A DNA stretch of 64,000 bases. It comes from Dechloromonas sp. (GTDB lineage Bacteria; Pseudomonadota; Gammaproteobacteria; Burkholderiales; Rhodocyclaceae). The position numbers were made by a program, and so were the translations under genes. The notes under the pieces were generated by a model. It searched no databases. It worked only from the letters and a program-made list of their open reading frames with translations, and was not told the DNA's origin. Of the stretch, positions 38,920-48,437 are shown piece after piece (position 1 is the first letter of the stretch; every line of letters begins with the position of its first letter). Location: contig JAEUOD010000119.1 in assembly GCA_016791065.1 (NCBI GenBank), forward strand, positions 1 through 64,000, written 5' to 3'.

Positions 38920-40118
38920 GTTTCGAACAAGCCCTGGAAAAACTGCTCGCCGCCGCCCGGCCGGTCGAGGAAATCCGTAACGTACCGCTGACGGCGGTTG
39001 CCGGCCGTGTTTTGGCCGTGGCGCAGTCGTCGACGGTTGCCGTCCCGCCGCTCGACAATTCGGGCATGGACGGCTACGCCGTGCGTCTTGCCGACGTTCC
39101 GCAAGCCGGCGTCTGCCTGCCGGTCAGCCAGCGCATTCCGGCCGGCACGGTCGGCACGACGCTGCAGCCGGGCACCGCCGCGCGCATTTTCACCGGCGCG
39201 CCGACGCCGGCCGGCGCTGACGCCGTGGTTATGCAGGAGCGTTGCGAGCATGGCGACGGCGGGGTGGTGATCAACCATGTGCCGCGCCTTGGCGAGAACA
39301 TCCGCCGCGCCGGCGAGGACATCGCCATCGGTGCCGAAATCCTCAAGCCCGGCATCAAGCTGCGGCCGCAGGACATCGCCCTGGCCGCCTCGGCCGGCCT
39401 GCCCGAACTGCCGGTCTATCGCCGGGTCCGTGTCGGCGTCTTCTTTACCGGCGACGAGCTTTTCCAGCCCGGCGAACCGCTGCCGCCGGGCGGCATCTAC
39501 AATTCCAACCGCTACGCCTTGCGTGCCTTGCTCGAAGGCATGGGCTGCGAGGTACGCGATCTCGGCACCGTGCCCGACAATCTCGAATCGACCCGCGAGG
39601 CCTTGCGCAAGGCGGCGGCCGACAACGACCTGATCATCACCAGTGGCGGCGTCTCGGTCGGCGAGGAAGACCACGTCAAGCCGGCGGTCGAGGCTGAAGG
39701 CCAGCTCGACATGTGGAAGATCGCCATCAAGCCGGGCAAGCCGCTGGCCTTCGGCGAGGTCAGACGTGAAGGCGGCAAGGCCTGGTTCATCGGCCTGCCG
39801 GGCAACCCGGTGTCGGCCATCGTCACCTTCCTGATCATGGTCCGGCCCTTCGTGCTGCGCCTGCAGGGCGTCACCGAGGTGACGCCGCGCGGCTACACGC
39901 TGCGTGCCGATTTCGAGTGGCTGCGCCCCGATGCCCGTGCCGAATTCCTGCGTGGCCGGATGAACGACCAGGGCGGCGTCGATCTCTACCCGAACCAGGG
40001 GGCCGGTGTCGTTACTTCGCTGTGCTGGGGTGACGGCCTGGTCATGAACAAGCCGGGCCTGGCGATCAACAAGGGCGACAGCGTGCGCTTCGTGCCCTAT
40101 TCGGAGTTGCTGTCGTGA
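38913..40118 (+). CDS. moeA: Molybdopterin molybdenumtransferase MoeA
   Basis: Inserts molybdate into adenylated molybdopterin. 401 residues, with VPPLDNSGMDGYAVR near residue 50, IFTGAPTPAGADAVVMQE, the MoCF-binding segment LIITSGGVSVGEEDHVK and GLPGNPVSAIVTF. Full length for the family. Overlaps mobB upstream and moaD downstream (ATGA-type junctions). Confidence 0.96.
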   Translation: MLSFEQALEKLLAAARPVEEIRNVPLTAVAGRVLAVAQSSTVAVPPLDNSGMDGYAVRLADVPQAGVCLPVSQRIPAGTVGTTLQPGTAARIFTGAPTPAGADAVVMQERCEHGDGGVVINHVPRLGENIRRAGEDIAIGAEILKPGIKLRPQDIALAASAGLPELPVYRRVRVGVFFTGDELFQPGEPLPPGGIYNSNRYALRALLEGMGCEVRDLGTVPDNLESTREALRKAAADNDLIITSGGVSVGEEDHVKPAVEAEGQLDMWKIAIKPGKPLAFGEVRREGGKAWFIGLPGNPVSAIVTFLIMVRPFVLRLQGVTEVTPRGYTLRADFEWLRPDARAEFLRGRMNDQGGVDLYPNQGAGVVTSLCWGDGLVMNKPGLAINKGDSVRFVPYSELLS

Positions 40119-40363
40119 GCGTGAAAGTTCTCTATTTCGCCGGGCTCAAGGAAGCCCTCGGCATGGCCGGCGAATCCGTCGAGCTGCCGGCCGGCGTGAC
40201 CACCGTCGGTGCCCTGCGTGACTGGCTGGTCGCCCAGGGACGTGAAAAGCTGGCGAGCGCCAAGAATCTGCGCTGCGCCGTCAATCAGGATATGGCCGGG
40301 CTCGATGCACCGGTCAGGGAAGGCGACGAGATCGCCTTCTTTCCGCCGGTAACCGGCGGCTAA
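40115..40363 (+). CDS. moaD: Molybdopterin synthase sulfur carrier subunit MoaD
   Basis: 82-residue ubiquitin-like sulfur carrier, starting at a GTG in GTGA overlap with moeA and ending in the required Gly-Gly (FFPPVTGG), which is thiocarboxylated and donates sulfur to cPMP. Normally moaE follows moaD, but here the next gene is ylqF, so MoaE must be encoded elsewhere. Confidence 0.93.
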   Translation: MSVKVLYFAGLKEALGMAGESVELPAGVTTVGALRDWLVAQGREKLASAKNLRCAVNQDMAGLDAPVREGDEIAFFPPVTGG

Positions 40364-40375
40364 CAAGGAAAAGCA

Positions 40376-41275
40376 ATGTCCATCCAATGGTATCCCGGCC
40401 ACATGACCCAGGCCCGCAAGAAGGCCGGCGAAACGCTGGCCATGGCCGATGTCGTGGTCGAGGTGCTCGATGCCCGCCTGCCCCAGGCGAGCAGCAACCC
40501 GATGATCCACGAACTGCGCGCCTTCCGCCAGCGGCCCTGCCTCAAGCTGCTCAACAAGGCGGATATGGCCGATCCGGCGGTGACCAAGCAGTGGCTCGAT
40601 TATTTTGCCAAGCAGCCGGGCGTCAAGGCGGTGGCCATCTCGTGCAAGAAGGCTGGCGACGTGGCGAAGATTCCCTCGCTGGCCCAGAAGCTCGCGCCGC
40701 ACCGCTGCGATGCGGTCAAGCCGCTGCGCCTGATGATCATGGGCATCCCCAACGTCGGCAAATCGACGCTGATGAATGCCCTGGTCAAGAAGAAGGTTGC
40801 GGCGGTCGGCGACCAGCCGGCAGTGACCAAGAGCCAGCAGCGCATCGACATCAGCTCGCGCCTGACCATCTACGACACGCCGGGCATGCTCTGGCCGAAG
40901 ATTGACCATCCGATCGACGGCCTGATGATGGCCGCCAGCCATGCGGTCGGCGTCAATGCCTACATCGGCGAGGATGTCGCGACCTGGCTCGCCGGCTACC
41001 TGCTCGAGGCCTATCCGGGGCAGCTTGCCACGCGCTATGGCCTCTCCGTAGGCGGCATGGATGCGGTTGCCGTTCTCGAAGCTGTGGCGAAGAAGCGTGG
41101 CTGCATCATCAAGGGCCGCGGTGGCGAGCTTGATCTCGAAAAGGCGGCCGGTGTGCTGCTCACCGATTACCGCAGCGGCGCCCTCGGCCGCATCAGCCTG
41201 GAAACGCCCGCTCTGCGCGAAGCCCGTGCCCGACAACTGGCCGAAGCCGCGGCGCTTCCCCCAGCGGAGGAATGA
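40376..41275 (+). CDS. ylqF: Ribosome biogenesis GTPase YlqF/RbgA
   Basis: Circularly permuted GTPase needed for late 50S assembly. In 299 residues the G motifs appear in permuted order: G4 LLNKADMAD near residue 60, G1 GIPNVGKSTLMNAL near 125, G3 DTPGMLWPK near 165. The N-terminal IQWYPGHMTQARKK motif is a family hallmark. Starts 13 bases after moaD and ends two bases before the next gene. Confidence 0.95.
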   Translation: MSIQWYPGHMTQARKKAGETLAMADVVVEVLDARLPQASSNPMIHELRAFRQRPCLKLLNKADMADPAVTKQWLDYFAKQPGVKAVAISCKKAGDVAKIPSLAQKLAPHRCDAVKPLRLMIMGIPNVGKSTLMNALVKKKVAAVGDQPAVTKSQQRIDISSRLTIYDTPGMLWPKIDHPIDGLMMAASHAVGVNAYIGEDVATWLAGYLLEAYPGQLATRYGLSVGGMDAVAVLEAVAKKRGCIIKGRGGELDLEKAAGVLLTDYRSGALGRISLETPALREARARQLAEAAALPPAEE

Positions 41276-41276
41276 C

Positions 41277-41666
41277 ATGAGTCGCGACGATCAGTTCGAG
41301 CAGGGCTTGCAGAAACGCAAGCAGGTCATGGGCGAGGCCTTCGTCGACAAGGCCTTCGCCAACGTCGACGCCTTCACTGCGCCCTTGCAGGAGTTCGTCA
41401 CCCGCAACGCCTGGGGTACGACTTGGTGCCGCGACGGCCTCGATCTCAAGACCCGCAGCCTGCTGACCCTTTCCATGCTGACGGCGCTCGGCCGGGCGCA
41501 CGAAATCAAGGGCCACGTCCGCGGCGCCATCAACAATGGTGCGACGATGCAGGACATTCAGGAAACGCTGCTCCACGCCGCCATCTACTGCGGCATGCCT
41601 CTGGCCATCGATGCTTTCCGTTCGGCGCATGAGGTGCTGAAGGAAATGGGGAAGATCCCCGAGTAG
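41277..41666 (+). CDS. Carboxymuconolactone decarboxylase family protein
   Basis: 129 residues from the ATG at 41277, with AGCGGAGGAATGAC upstream as ribosome binding site. The core segment DLKTRSLLTLSMLTALGRAHEIKGHVRGAINNGATMQDIQETLLHAAIYCGMPLAIDAFR matches PcaC-type proteins. Here the usual AhpD CxxC is missing and a single Cys precedes GMP, fitting the gamma-carboxymuconolactone decarboxylase branch. No protocatechuate pathway genes are close by, so its substrate is uncertain. Confidence 0.87.
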   Translation: MSRDDQFEQGLQKRKQVMGEAFVDKAFANVDAFTAPLQEFVTRNAWGTTWCRDGLDLKTRSLLTLSMLTALGRAHEIKGHVRGAINNGATMQDIQETLLHAAIYCGMPLAIDAFRSAHEVLKEMGKIPE

Positions 41667-41684
41667 CGGTTAAATGGAGGCGGC

Positions 41685-42602
41685 TCAGCGCCCCCGTTGC
41701 GCCGATACATCCCGCCCTGGCGGCACACCGAACAGCCGGCGATATTCGCGGCTGAACTGCGAGGGGCTTTCGTAGCCGACGCGGTGGGCGGCCGAGGCGG
41801 CATCTTCGTCCTCGGCCAGCATCAGGCGCCGCGCCTCCTGCAGGCGCAACTGCTTCTGGTATTGCAACGGCGTCATCGCCATCAGCGTCTTGAAATGATG
41901 ATGCAGCGACGACTTGCTCATGTTGGCGAGGTTCGCCAGGTCACCGATCCGTACCGGCTGGTCGAGATTCTCCCGTAGCCAGGCCGTGGCGCGCAGGATC
42001 TGGTGGCTGCGGCTGCTGCTCGAGGCGGCCTGGCGCAGGCGCGAGCCGAGTTCGCCGGTGAGGACGCGGTAGAGCAATTCGCGTTCGATGAGCGGCGCCA
42101 TGATCGGGATGTCGTCCGGCGTATCGAGCAGGCGGGCGAGGCGCAGCGCGGCGTTCTGGATATCCACGGTCAACTGGCCGACGGCGACGCCCCGGTCGAC
42201 GGCCTCGGGTGCCCGGTTGTCCGGCATCGCGGCGATCAGTTCGCCGATCTTCACCGGGTCGATGGCGAGCCCCATGCCGAGGTAGGGTTTTTCGAGCGAG
42301 GCCTCGGTGATGCGTGACGAGATCGGCAGGTCGACCGACGAGATCAGGTAATGGCGCGGATCGTATTCATAGGCAATGTCGCCGATCTGCATGCGCTTCG
42401 CCCCCTGGGCCATGAGCGCGAAGATCGACGTCATGATGGTGCAGCTCGGGACATCGGTCGTCGAACCACGGATCAGCTTGAGACCTGAGATGGGCGTGTC
42501 GAACTGGCCGTCAGTCGGGCAATGGCGGGCGATGATCGCGGCCAGTTCGTCGCGCTGGGCGATCAGGAGGTCGCGGGAATTGTTCGGGGCTTGGCTGGTC
42601 AC
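41685..42602 (-). CDS. AraC-family regulator with AraC_N ligand domain
   Basis: 305 residues. The N-terminal domain of PF06719 type (TPISGLKLIRGSTTDVPSCTIMTSIFALMAQGAKR; HYLISSVDLPISSRI) is followed by a C-terminal double HTH (IGDLANLANMSKSSLHHHFKTLMAMTPLQYQKQLRLQEAR, AAHRVGYESPSQFSREYRRLFG). Divergent from the IorAB-type hydroxylase operon across a 206-base gap, so it is the obvious candidate activator for it, perhaps responding to an aldehyde or aromatic substrate (inference). Confidence 0.88.
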   Translation of the reverse strand: MTSQAPNNSRDLLIAQRDELAAIIARHCPTDGQFDTPISGLKLIRGSTTDVPSCTIMTSIFALMAQGAKRMQIGDIAYEYDPRHYLISSVDLPISSRITEASLEKPYLGMGLAIDPVKIGELIAAMPDNRAPEAVDRGVAVGQLTVDIQNAALRLARLLDTPDDIPIMAPLIERELLYRVLTGELGSRLRQAASSSSRSHQILRATAWLRENLDQPVRIGDLANLANMSKSSLHHHFKTLMAMTPLQYQKQLRLQEARRLMLAEDEDAASAAHRVGYESPSQFSREYRRLFGVPPGRDVSAQRGR

Positions 42603-42808
42603 AGGAGCTTCTTCGGAGCGTTTTTTCGGAGCGCCAGATTAGCCGCTTTGCCTGCCGCTTGGGAGTGGGTTCGCGACAAGTCTGGAGGATCAGGCAATAA
42701 GTGTGCATTTTTGGGTTATCGCCGGGCGCGCGTCCGCCGCCAAACTGAATGCACGAAACAGGGCGCCGGCGAGCGCCTCTCTCCCAACAACCGACGAGGA
42801 GCCTCCAG

Positions 42809-43267
42809 ATGATTCGATTGAACGTGAATGGCAAGGCGGTGAAGCTCGATGTGGATGGCGATACGCCGCTGCTCTGGGCCTTGCGCGACACCCTGCAACT
42901 GACCGGGACGAAATACGGCTGCGGCCAGGCGCTGTGTGGGGCCTGTACGGTCCATGTCGATGGCGCGCCGGTCCGCGCCTGCTCGGTGCCGGTGTCGAGC
43001 GTGGCCGGGCGCCGGATCACCACCATCGAGGCGGTGGATAAGGTCAAGGTCGGCAAGGCTGTTCAGGAAGCCTGGCGCAAGCTCGATGTCGTGCAGTGCG
43101 GCTACTGCCAGTCGGGCCAGATCATGAGCGCTGTCGCGCTGCTCGAACAAAACCGCAAGCCGACTGATGCCGACATCGATGCCGCGATGTCGGGCAATCT
43201 CTGCCGCTGCGCGACCTATGTCCGGATTCGCGCCGCCATCCACGAAGCCGCCAAGGCACTGGCCTAG
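42809..43267 (+). CDS. 2Fe-2S subunit of a xanthine oxidase-family molybdenum hydroxylase (IorA-like)
   Basis: 152 residues from the ATG at 42809, with a CGAGGAGCC ribosome binding site. It contains the plant-type 2Fe-2S motif [21 protein letters not shown] and the second cluster motif [10 protein letters not shown]...[10 protein letters not shown], in the usual two-domain order. It pairs with the molybdopterin subunit that begins five bases downstream. No separate FAD subunit follows, the pattern of isoquinoline 1-oxidoreductase and related periplasmic aldehyde dehydrogenases. Confidence 0.93.
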   Translation: MIRLNVNGKAVKLDVDGDTPLLWALRDTLQLTGTKYGCGQALCGACTVHVDGAPVRACSVPVSSVAGRRITTIEAVDKVKVGKAVQEAWRKLDVVQCGYCQSGQIMSAVALLEQNRKPTDADIDAAMSGNLCRCATYVRIRAAIHEAAKALA

Positions 43268-43271
43268 GAGA

Positions 43272-45491
43272 ATGACCATGCACGATATTCGTCTCGAAAA
43301 CCTTAGCCGCCGCCGTTTCCTGCAGGGCGGCGCCGGCCTGACCCTGGGATTCTGTCTGCCCGGAGTCGCCCTTGCCGCCGCGGAAGCCGGGCCGGGCAAG
43401 GCCGGTGCCGGCGTCGTGGCACCGGTGACCTTCGAACCCAACGCCTTCCTGCGCATCGGCGCCGATAACACGGTGACGGTGATCTCCAAGCATCTCGAAA
43501 TGGGGCAGGGTACCTACACCGGCCTCGCCACCCTGCTCGCCGAGGAGCTCGATGCCGACTGGCCGCAGGTCCGTGTCGAAGGCGCGCCGGCCGATGCCAA
43601 GCGTTACAACAACCTGTTCTGGGGCCCGGCGCAGGGCACCGGCGGCAGTACGGCGATGGCCAATTCCTGGGAGCAGATGCGTAAGGCCGGTGCCGCCGGG
43701 CGGGCCATGCTGGTGGCGGCCGCTGCCCGGGAATGGCAGGTGCCGGTTGGCGAGATCGTAGTCGATAAAGGTACCTTGCGCCATGGCGCCTCCGGGCGTA
43801 GCGCGACTTTCGGGCAACTGGCCGAGGCGGCCGCCCGCGAGGCGGTGCCGGCCGAGGTCGCGCTCAAGGACCCGAAGGATTTCAAACTGATCGGCAACAC
43901 GGCTCGCCGCACCGACATGCGTGCCAAGACCGATGGCAGCGCTCAATTCACGCAGGACGTCCAGTTGCCGGGCATGCTCGTCGCCGTCGTGGCCCATCCG
44001 CCGCAGTTTGGGGCGAAGGTGAAGTCCTTCGATGCCAGCAAGGCGAAGAAGACCAAGGGCGTCGTCGATGTCGTGCAGATTCCTCAGGGCGTCGCCGTGC
44101 TGGCCAGGGATACCTGGAGCGCCAAGAAGGGGCGCGATGCGCTGCAGGTCGTCTGGGACGACAGTGCCGCCTTCAAACTGGGCAGCGACGAGATCCTGGC
44201 GCGCTACAAGGAGATGGCCAAGCTGCCCGGCCTAGTCGCCAAAAAGGAAGGCGACGCAGGCAAGGCACTGGCCGGCGCGGCCAAGGTGGTTTCGGCCAGC
44301 TATGACTTCCCCTATCTCGCCCACGCCGCGATGGAGCCGATGAATTGCGTCATCCGGCTCGGCGCCGAGGGCTGCGAGGTCTGGAACGGCGAGCAACTGC
44401 ATACCGGCGACCAGTATGCGCTGGCCGGCCTCTTCGGGCTCAAGCCGGAGCAGGTCAATATCCACATGCTCTACGCCGGCGGCAGCTTCGGCCGGCGCGC
44501 CTGCAAGGACAGCGATTACGTGCTGGAGGCAGCGCACATCGTCAAGGCCATCGGCGGCAAGGCACCGGTCAAGCTGGTCTGGCTGCGCGAGGACGACATG
44601 CGCGGCGGCTACTACCGGCCGCTCTTCCACCATGCGCTGCAGGCCGGCATCGACGCCCAGGGCAAGATCGTCGGCTGGCAGCACCGCCTGGTCGGCCAGT
44701 CGATCCTGATCGGCTCGCCCTTCGAGAAAATGATGGTCAAGGACGGCATCGACCACGTCTCGGTCGAGGGCGCCTCCAACCTGCCGTATGCCATCCCCAA
44801 CCTGACGGTCGATCTGCACACGCCGACCGATAATCCGGTGCCGGTCCTCTGGTGGCGTTCGGTCGGTTCCTCGCACACGGCATTCTCGACCGAGGCCTTC
44901 CTCGACGAGGTGGCGGCGGCTGCCGGCAAGGACCCCTATGCGCTGCGCCTCGAACTGCTGGAAAAGCAGCCGCGCCATGCCGCGGTCCTCAAGCTGGCCG
45001 CCGAGCGGGCAGGCTGGGGCTCGCCGCTCAAGGCCGGCAAGCCGGGCGAGCGGCGTGGGCGTGGCATCGCGGTGCATGAGTCCTTCAACAGTGTCGTCGC
45101 CCAGGTGGCGGAAGTGACAGTCGGCAAGGATGGCAGCGTCCGGGTCGATCGCGTCGTCTGCGGCGTCGATTGCGGCACCGCAATCAATCCCGACAACATC
45201 AAGTCGCAGGTCGAGGGCGGCGTTGGCTTCGCGCTGTCCGCCGTGCTGCATGGCGAGATCACGCTCAAGGAGGGCAAGGTCGAGCAGGGAAATTTCGACG
45301 GCTATGGTGTCTTGCGTATCGAGGAGATGCCTGTGGTCGAAGTCCATATCCTGCCTTCGGCCAAGCCGCCGACCGGTATCGGCGAACCCGGCGTGCCGCC
45401 GGTTGCGCCGGCCGTTGCCAATGCCATCGCCGCCGCCACTGGCAAACGCCTGCACCGCCTGCCGATCCGGCCGGCCGATCTGCTTGCCTGA
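43272..45491 (+). CDS. Molybdopterin-binding hydroxylase subunit (IorB-like), Tat-exported
   Basis: 739 residues from ATG 43272 (or 43278). The N-terminus has a twin-arginine signal, [16 protein letters not shown]...ALAAAEAG, so the folded enzyme should be periplasmic. Moco-binding segments include [52 protein letters not shown] and the C-terminal [23 protein letters not shown] with the catalytic Glu of this family. Substrate may be an N-heterocycle or an aldehyde; sequence cannot choose. Followed by XdhC and MocA-like genes for cofactor handling. Confidence 0.9.
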   Translation: MTMHDIRLENLSRRRFLQGGAGLTLGFCLPGVALAAAEAGPGKAGAGVVAPVTFEPNAFLRIGADNTVTVISKHLEMGQGTYTGLATLLAEELDADWPQVRVEGAPADAKRYNNLFWGPAQGTGGSTAMANSWEQMRKAGAAGRAMLVAAAAREWQVPVGEIVVDKGTLRHGASGRSATFGQLAEAAAREAVPAEVALKDPKDFKLIGNTARRTDMRAKTDGSAQFTQDVQLPGMLVAVVAHPPQFGAKVKSFDASKAKKTKGVVDVVQIPQGVAVLARDTWSAKKGRDALQVVWDDSAAFKLGSDEILARYKEMAKLPGLVAKKEGDAGKALAGAAKVVSASYDFPYLAHAAMEPMNCVIRLGAEGCEVWNGEQLHTGDQYALAGLFGLKPEQVNIHMLYAGGSFGRRACKDSDYVLEAAHIVKAIGGKAPVKLVWLREDDMRGGYYRPLFHHALQAGIDAQGKIVGWQHRLVGQSILIGSPFEKMMVKDGIDHVSVEGASNLPYAIPNLTVDLHTPTDNPVPVLWWRSVGSSHTAFSTEAFLDEVAAAAGKDPYALRLELLEKQPRHAAVLKLAAERAGWGSPLKAGKPGERRGRGIAVHESFNSVVAQVAEVTVGKDGSVRVDRVVCGVDCGTAINPDNIKSQVEGGVGFALSAVLHGEITLKEGKVEQGNFDGYGVLRIEEMPVVEVHILPSAKPPTGIGEPGVPPVAPAVANAIAAATGKRLHRLPIRPADLLA

Positions 45492-45504
45492 GGAAGGAGC
45501 CAAC

Positions 45505-46506
45505 ATGGACAACCTGGACATGCAGGTACTCGGCGCCGCCCGGCGCTGGGCAGCCGAAGGCCGACGCTTCGCGCTGGTTACCGTCGCCCGCACCTGGGGT
45601 TCGGCACCGCGCCCGCCCGGCGCCTGGATGGCGCTGCGTGACGATGGCCTGGTGCAAGGCTCGGTTTCCGGCGGCTGCATCGAGGACGACCTGATATACC
45701 GTATGGCGGCCGGCGAATTCACCGGTAGTGCGCCGCAGGTCGTGCGTTATGGCGTCACCGCCGACGAGGCGCGGCGCTTCGGTTTGCCCTGCGGCGGTAC
45801 GCTGGAACTGGTTCTCGAGCCGGCGCCGGATGCGGTGCTGCTCGACGACCTGGCGCAACGCCTGGCGGCCGGGCAACTGGCCCAGCGCCGTGTCGATACT
45901 CTCAGCGGCGAGGTCAGCGTCTTCGCGGGTCGGGCCGGCGAGGCGCTGCAGTGGGATGGGCGGACGCTGCTCACCCAGCACGGTCCCGACTGGCGGCTGC
46001 TCATCATCGGTGCCGGGCAGATTTCGCGCTACCTGGCGCCGATGGCGCTGGCGCTTGGCTACCGTGTGCTGGTCTGCGATCCACGCGACGAATACGCTGC
46101 CGAGTGGGACGTGCCGGGTGCCGAACTGGTCGCCGGCATGCCGGACGACGTCGTGCTCGAACTGGCGCTCGACCCGCGCAGCGCCGTGGTGGCGCTCACC
46201 CACGATCCCAAGCTTGACGACATGGCACTGCTCGAAGCGCTCAAATCGCCGGCCTTCTACGTCGGCGCGCTCGGCTCGAAAGCCAACAACGCCCAGCGCA
46301 AGCAGCGCCTGCAGCAGTATTTCGACCTGACCGAGGCCGAACTGGCCCGCCTGCACGGACCGGTCGGCCTGCCGATCGGCAGTCGCACGCCACCGGAAAT
46401 TGCGGTTTCCATACTGGCCGAGATGACGGCGGTCAAGAATGCGGTCAATCCGGCGACCGCCGGCATGGCTGTCGAAACCGATCCCTACGCCTGCCGGGTG
46501 GTTTGA
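45505..46506 (+). CDS. XdhC-family molybdenum hydroxylase maturation protein
   Basis: 333 residues from ATG 45505 with a strong AGGAAGGAG ribosome binding site. N-terminal XdhC/CoxI domain (VTVARTWGSAPRPPGAWMAL; GSVSGGCIEDDL; GLPCGGTLEL) and C-terminal Rossmann-like domain (LLIIGAGQISRYLAPMALALG; YVGALGSKANNAQRKQRL; PIGSRTPPEIAVSILAEMTA). XdhC proteins bind Moco, promote its sulfuration and insert it into the hydroxylase. It follows the large subunit directly in the operon. Confidence 0.93.
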   Translation: MDNLDMQVLGAARRWAAEGRRFALVTVARTWGSAPRPPGAWMALRDDGLVQGSVSGGCIEDDLIYRMAAGEFTGSAPQVVRYGVTADEARRFGLPCGGTLELVLEPAPDAVLLDDLAQRLAAGQLAQRRVDTLSGEVSVFAGRAGEALQWDGRTLLTQHGPDWRLLIIGAGQISRYLAPMALALGYRVLVCDPRDEYAAEWDVPGAELVAGMPDDVVLELALDPRSAVVALTHDPKLDDMALLEALKSPAFYVGALGSKANNAQRKQRLQQYFDLTEAELARLHGPVGLPIGSRTPPEIAVSILAEMTAVKNAVNPATAGMAVETDPYACRVV

Positions 46507-46512
46507 GCGGGC

Positions 46513-47088
46513 ATGGGCGAGATCGTCGGTATCCTGCTTGCCGCCGGCTTTGGTCGCCGTTTCGGTGCGGACAAGCGGCTGCTTGAGATCGACGGCATGC
46601 CGCTGGCGGTTCACTCGGCACGCAAGCTGCAGGCGGCATGTGCGCGGAGCATCGTCGTCCTCCGCCCGGAGGACGACGCGCTGGCAGCCCATCCCGGCCT
46701 GAGCGGCTGCACCGTCGTCCGCTGTGCCGAGTCCAGCCATGGCATGGGGCACAGCCTGGTGGCCGGCGTCGCCGCTTCGGTCGATGCGGCGGGTTGGCTG
46801 ATCGCGTTGGCCGACATGCCTTTCGTCGCCCCGGCGAGCTACCGGGTCGTGGTCGATGCCTTGCGGGACGGGGCTGCGCTGGCTCAACCCGGGTACCAGG
46901 GGCGGCCCGGGCATCCGGTCGGCTTTGCCGCGGTTTGGCGGGATGGCTTGCTTGCCCTGACCGGCGATAGCGGGGCGCGGGATCTGGTCCGCTCGGCCGG
47001 GGCAGGGCGCGTACTGTGTCCGGTCGATGATCCCGGTATTCATCAGGACATCGATCTGCCGGTCGATCTTGGCGTTGTCCCTGCGTAG
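46513..47088 (+). CDS. MocA-like molybdenum cofactor cytidylyltransferase
   Basis: 191 residues of the MobA-like NTP-transferase fold, with signature ILLAAGFGRRFGADKRLLEIDG at the N-terminus and ALADMPFVAPASY (metal-binding Asp) and GRPGHPVGF. It would attach CMP to molybdopterin, giving the MCD form used by xanthine oxidase-type enzymes, which fits the upstream hydroxylase genes. Six bases after xdhC; last gene of the operon. Confidence 0.87.
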   Translation: MGEIVGILLAAGFGRRFGADKRLLEIDGMPLAVHSARKLQAACARSIVVLRPEDDALAAHPGLSGCTVVRCAESSHGMGHSLVAGVAASVDAAGWLIALADMPFVAPASYRVVVDALRDGAALAQPGYQGRPGHPVGFAAVWRDGLLALTGDSGARDLVRSAGAGRVLCPVDDPGIHQDIDLPVDLGVVPA

Positions 47089-47119
47089 GCCGAAATGATG
47101 GCGGGAAGGGGCTTCCGTC

Positions 47120-48136
47120 CTAGACCCTGAGCAGCGCGATCTTGAGCGGCGGTTGCCCGTCATGGCTGGGGAAGTCTCCTTCCGGCGCGATCCATTCCAT
47201 TGCGCGGATCGTTCGCCCGGCCTTTTTCGCGCAACGTTCCAGTTGATCGGCCCAGACCTCGCGCGATATCTGCGCGGCGTTGTTGCAGCAGACCAGGGTG
47301 CCGCCTTCGTTGGTGCAGAGCAGGGCGAGTTTCATCAGCGCGGGATAGTCGTTGACGATGTCGACGACGCCGAAGGCGCTCTTGGCGTAGCGCGGCGGAT
47401 CGAGGAAGACGAGGTCGAAGCTGTGCTTTTCCAGTTTCGGGAAGGCCGGCATCTTCTTGCCGCGCACCATCGTCGGCTGGCCGATGCCGGCCAACTGGCG
47501 CATCGCGGCGAAGGCATCGCTCTGCACGAAGCGCATGCGGATTGGCAGGTCGTTGAGACGGCCGTTGTCTTTGCCGACCTTGAGGTTGGTTTCGGCGAAA
47601 TCGAGATTGACGACATGCGTGGCGCCGACCTTGGCGGCAGCAATGCCGACGCCGCAGGTATAGGCGAAAAGATTGAGCACCGATTTGCCGGCCGCTTCCT
47701 GCAGGATACGGCGACGCCCGGCGCGCATGTCGAGGAAAAGCCAGGGGTCCTGGCCGGCGTGGCGGCCCTGGACCAGGTAACGGATGCCCAGTTCATGGAA
47801 TTCACGCGGCTTCTGGGCTTCGGCCAGGATGTCGGCGGGCAGCGGATTGACGATGCGCGAGTTGGCCCGGCTGCGGTCGTTGTAGATGGCGACCAGACCG
47901 GGCAGGGCGGCGGCGTAGAAGTTCTCGATGTCGGCCCGGTCGTGGGCGTCGATCGGCGCATGGAAGGTCTGGGTCAGCAGCAGGTCGCCGTAGCGGTCGA
48001 TGGTCAGGCCGGGATGGCCTTCCGTGCTGCCGTTGAAGAGACGGTAGGCATTGGTGTCCTCGGCGTGCAGGCGCTCGATCAGTGGCTGGCGGGCAGCGAA
48101 GGCGGCTTGCAGGAGGTCGGTCAGGGGGTTGTTCAT
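47120..48136 (-). CDS. RlmI-like SAM-dependent methyltransferase
   Basis: 338 residues. N-terminal EEHD/PUA-like segment (NAYRLFNGSTEGHPGLTIDRYGDLLLTQTFHAP), then a class I SAM fold (SVLNLFAYTCGVGIAAAKVGATHVVNLDFAETNLKVGK) and the catalytic-type motif DLVFLDPPRYAKS. It resembles RlmI/RlmK-type 23S rRNA m5C methyltransferases but is shorter than RlmI, lacking most of the PUA domain. The target is not certain. Convergent with the MocA-like gene. Confidence 0.85.
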   Translation of the reverse strand: MNNPLTDLLQAAFAARQPLIERLHAEDTNAYRLFNGSTEGHPGLTIDRYGDLLLTQTFHAPIDAHDRADIENFYAAALPGLVAIYNDRSRANSRIVNPLPADILAEAQKPREFHELGIRYLVQGRHAGQDPWLFLDMRAGRRRILQEAAGKSVLNLFAYTCGVGIAAAKVGATHVVNLDFAETNLKVGKDNGRLNDLPIRMRFVQSDAFAAMRQLAGIGQPTMVRGKKMPAFPKLEKHSFDLVFLDPPRYAKSAFGVVDIVNDYPALMKLALLCTNEGGTLVCCNNAAQISREVWADQLERCAKKAGRTIRAMEWIAPEGDFPSHDGQPPLKIALLRV

Positions 48137-48215
48137 GGCGGTTTCCGGTACGTGGTCAGTCCCCTGCGCCGCAGGCGCCGGAAAGCTGTAAGGGGCGCAT
48201 TCTACCGGAGGCTGC

Positions 48216-48437
48216 CTAACCGCCCGGGGCGATCTTGACTAACTCAGGCCAGATGCGCCAGTGCCCGCAGGCGGAACGGGCGCGCCGTTCGGAGCCATCC
48301 CAGCCGCCGCCAATGCAGAGACCGGTATCCGTTTCGGAGGCGATGCCGACGGTATAGGGAAGCTCGCCCGCTTGTCGCGGGCCCTGCCAGCGCTCGCAAC
48401 TGGCGCAGCGTTTGCGGTCGATGGCCTGGTTCAGCAA
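48216..48437 (-). CDS. Small Cys-rich protein of unknown function
   Basis: 73 residues, starting at a TTG that overlaps the end of the rhodanese gene by seven bases. Cysteines in RKRCASCERWQGPR, GLCIGG and RSACGHW form a C-x2-C ... C ... C pattern likely to bind zinc or another metal. No named family recognised. Coupled translation with the rhodanese protein suggests a shared role, but it is only a short open frame, so moderate confidence. Confidence 0.5.
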   Translation of the reverse strand: MLNQAIDRKRCASCERWQGPRQAGELPYTVGIASETDTGLCIGGGWDGSERRARSACGHWRIWPELVKIAPGG

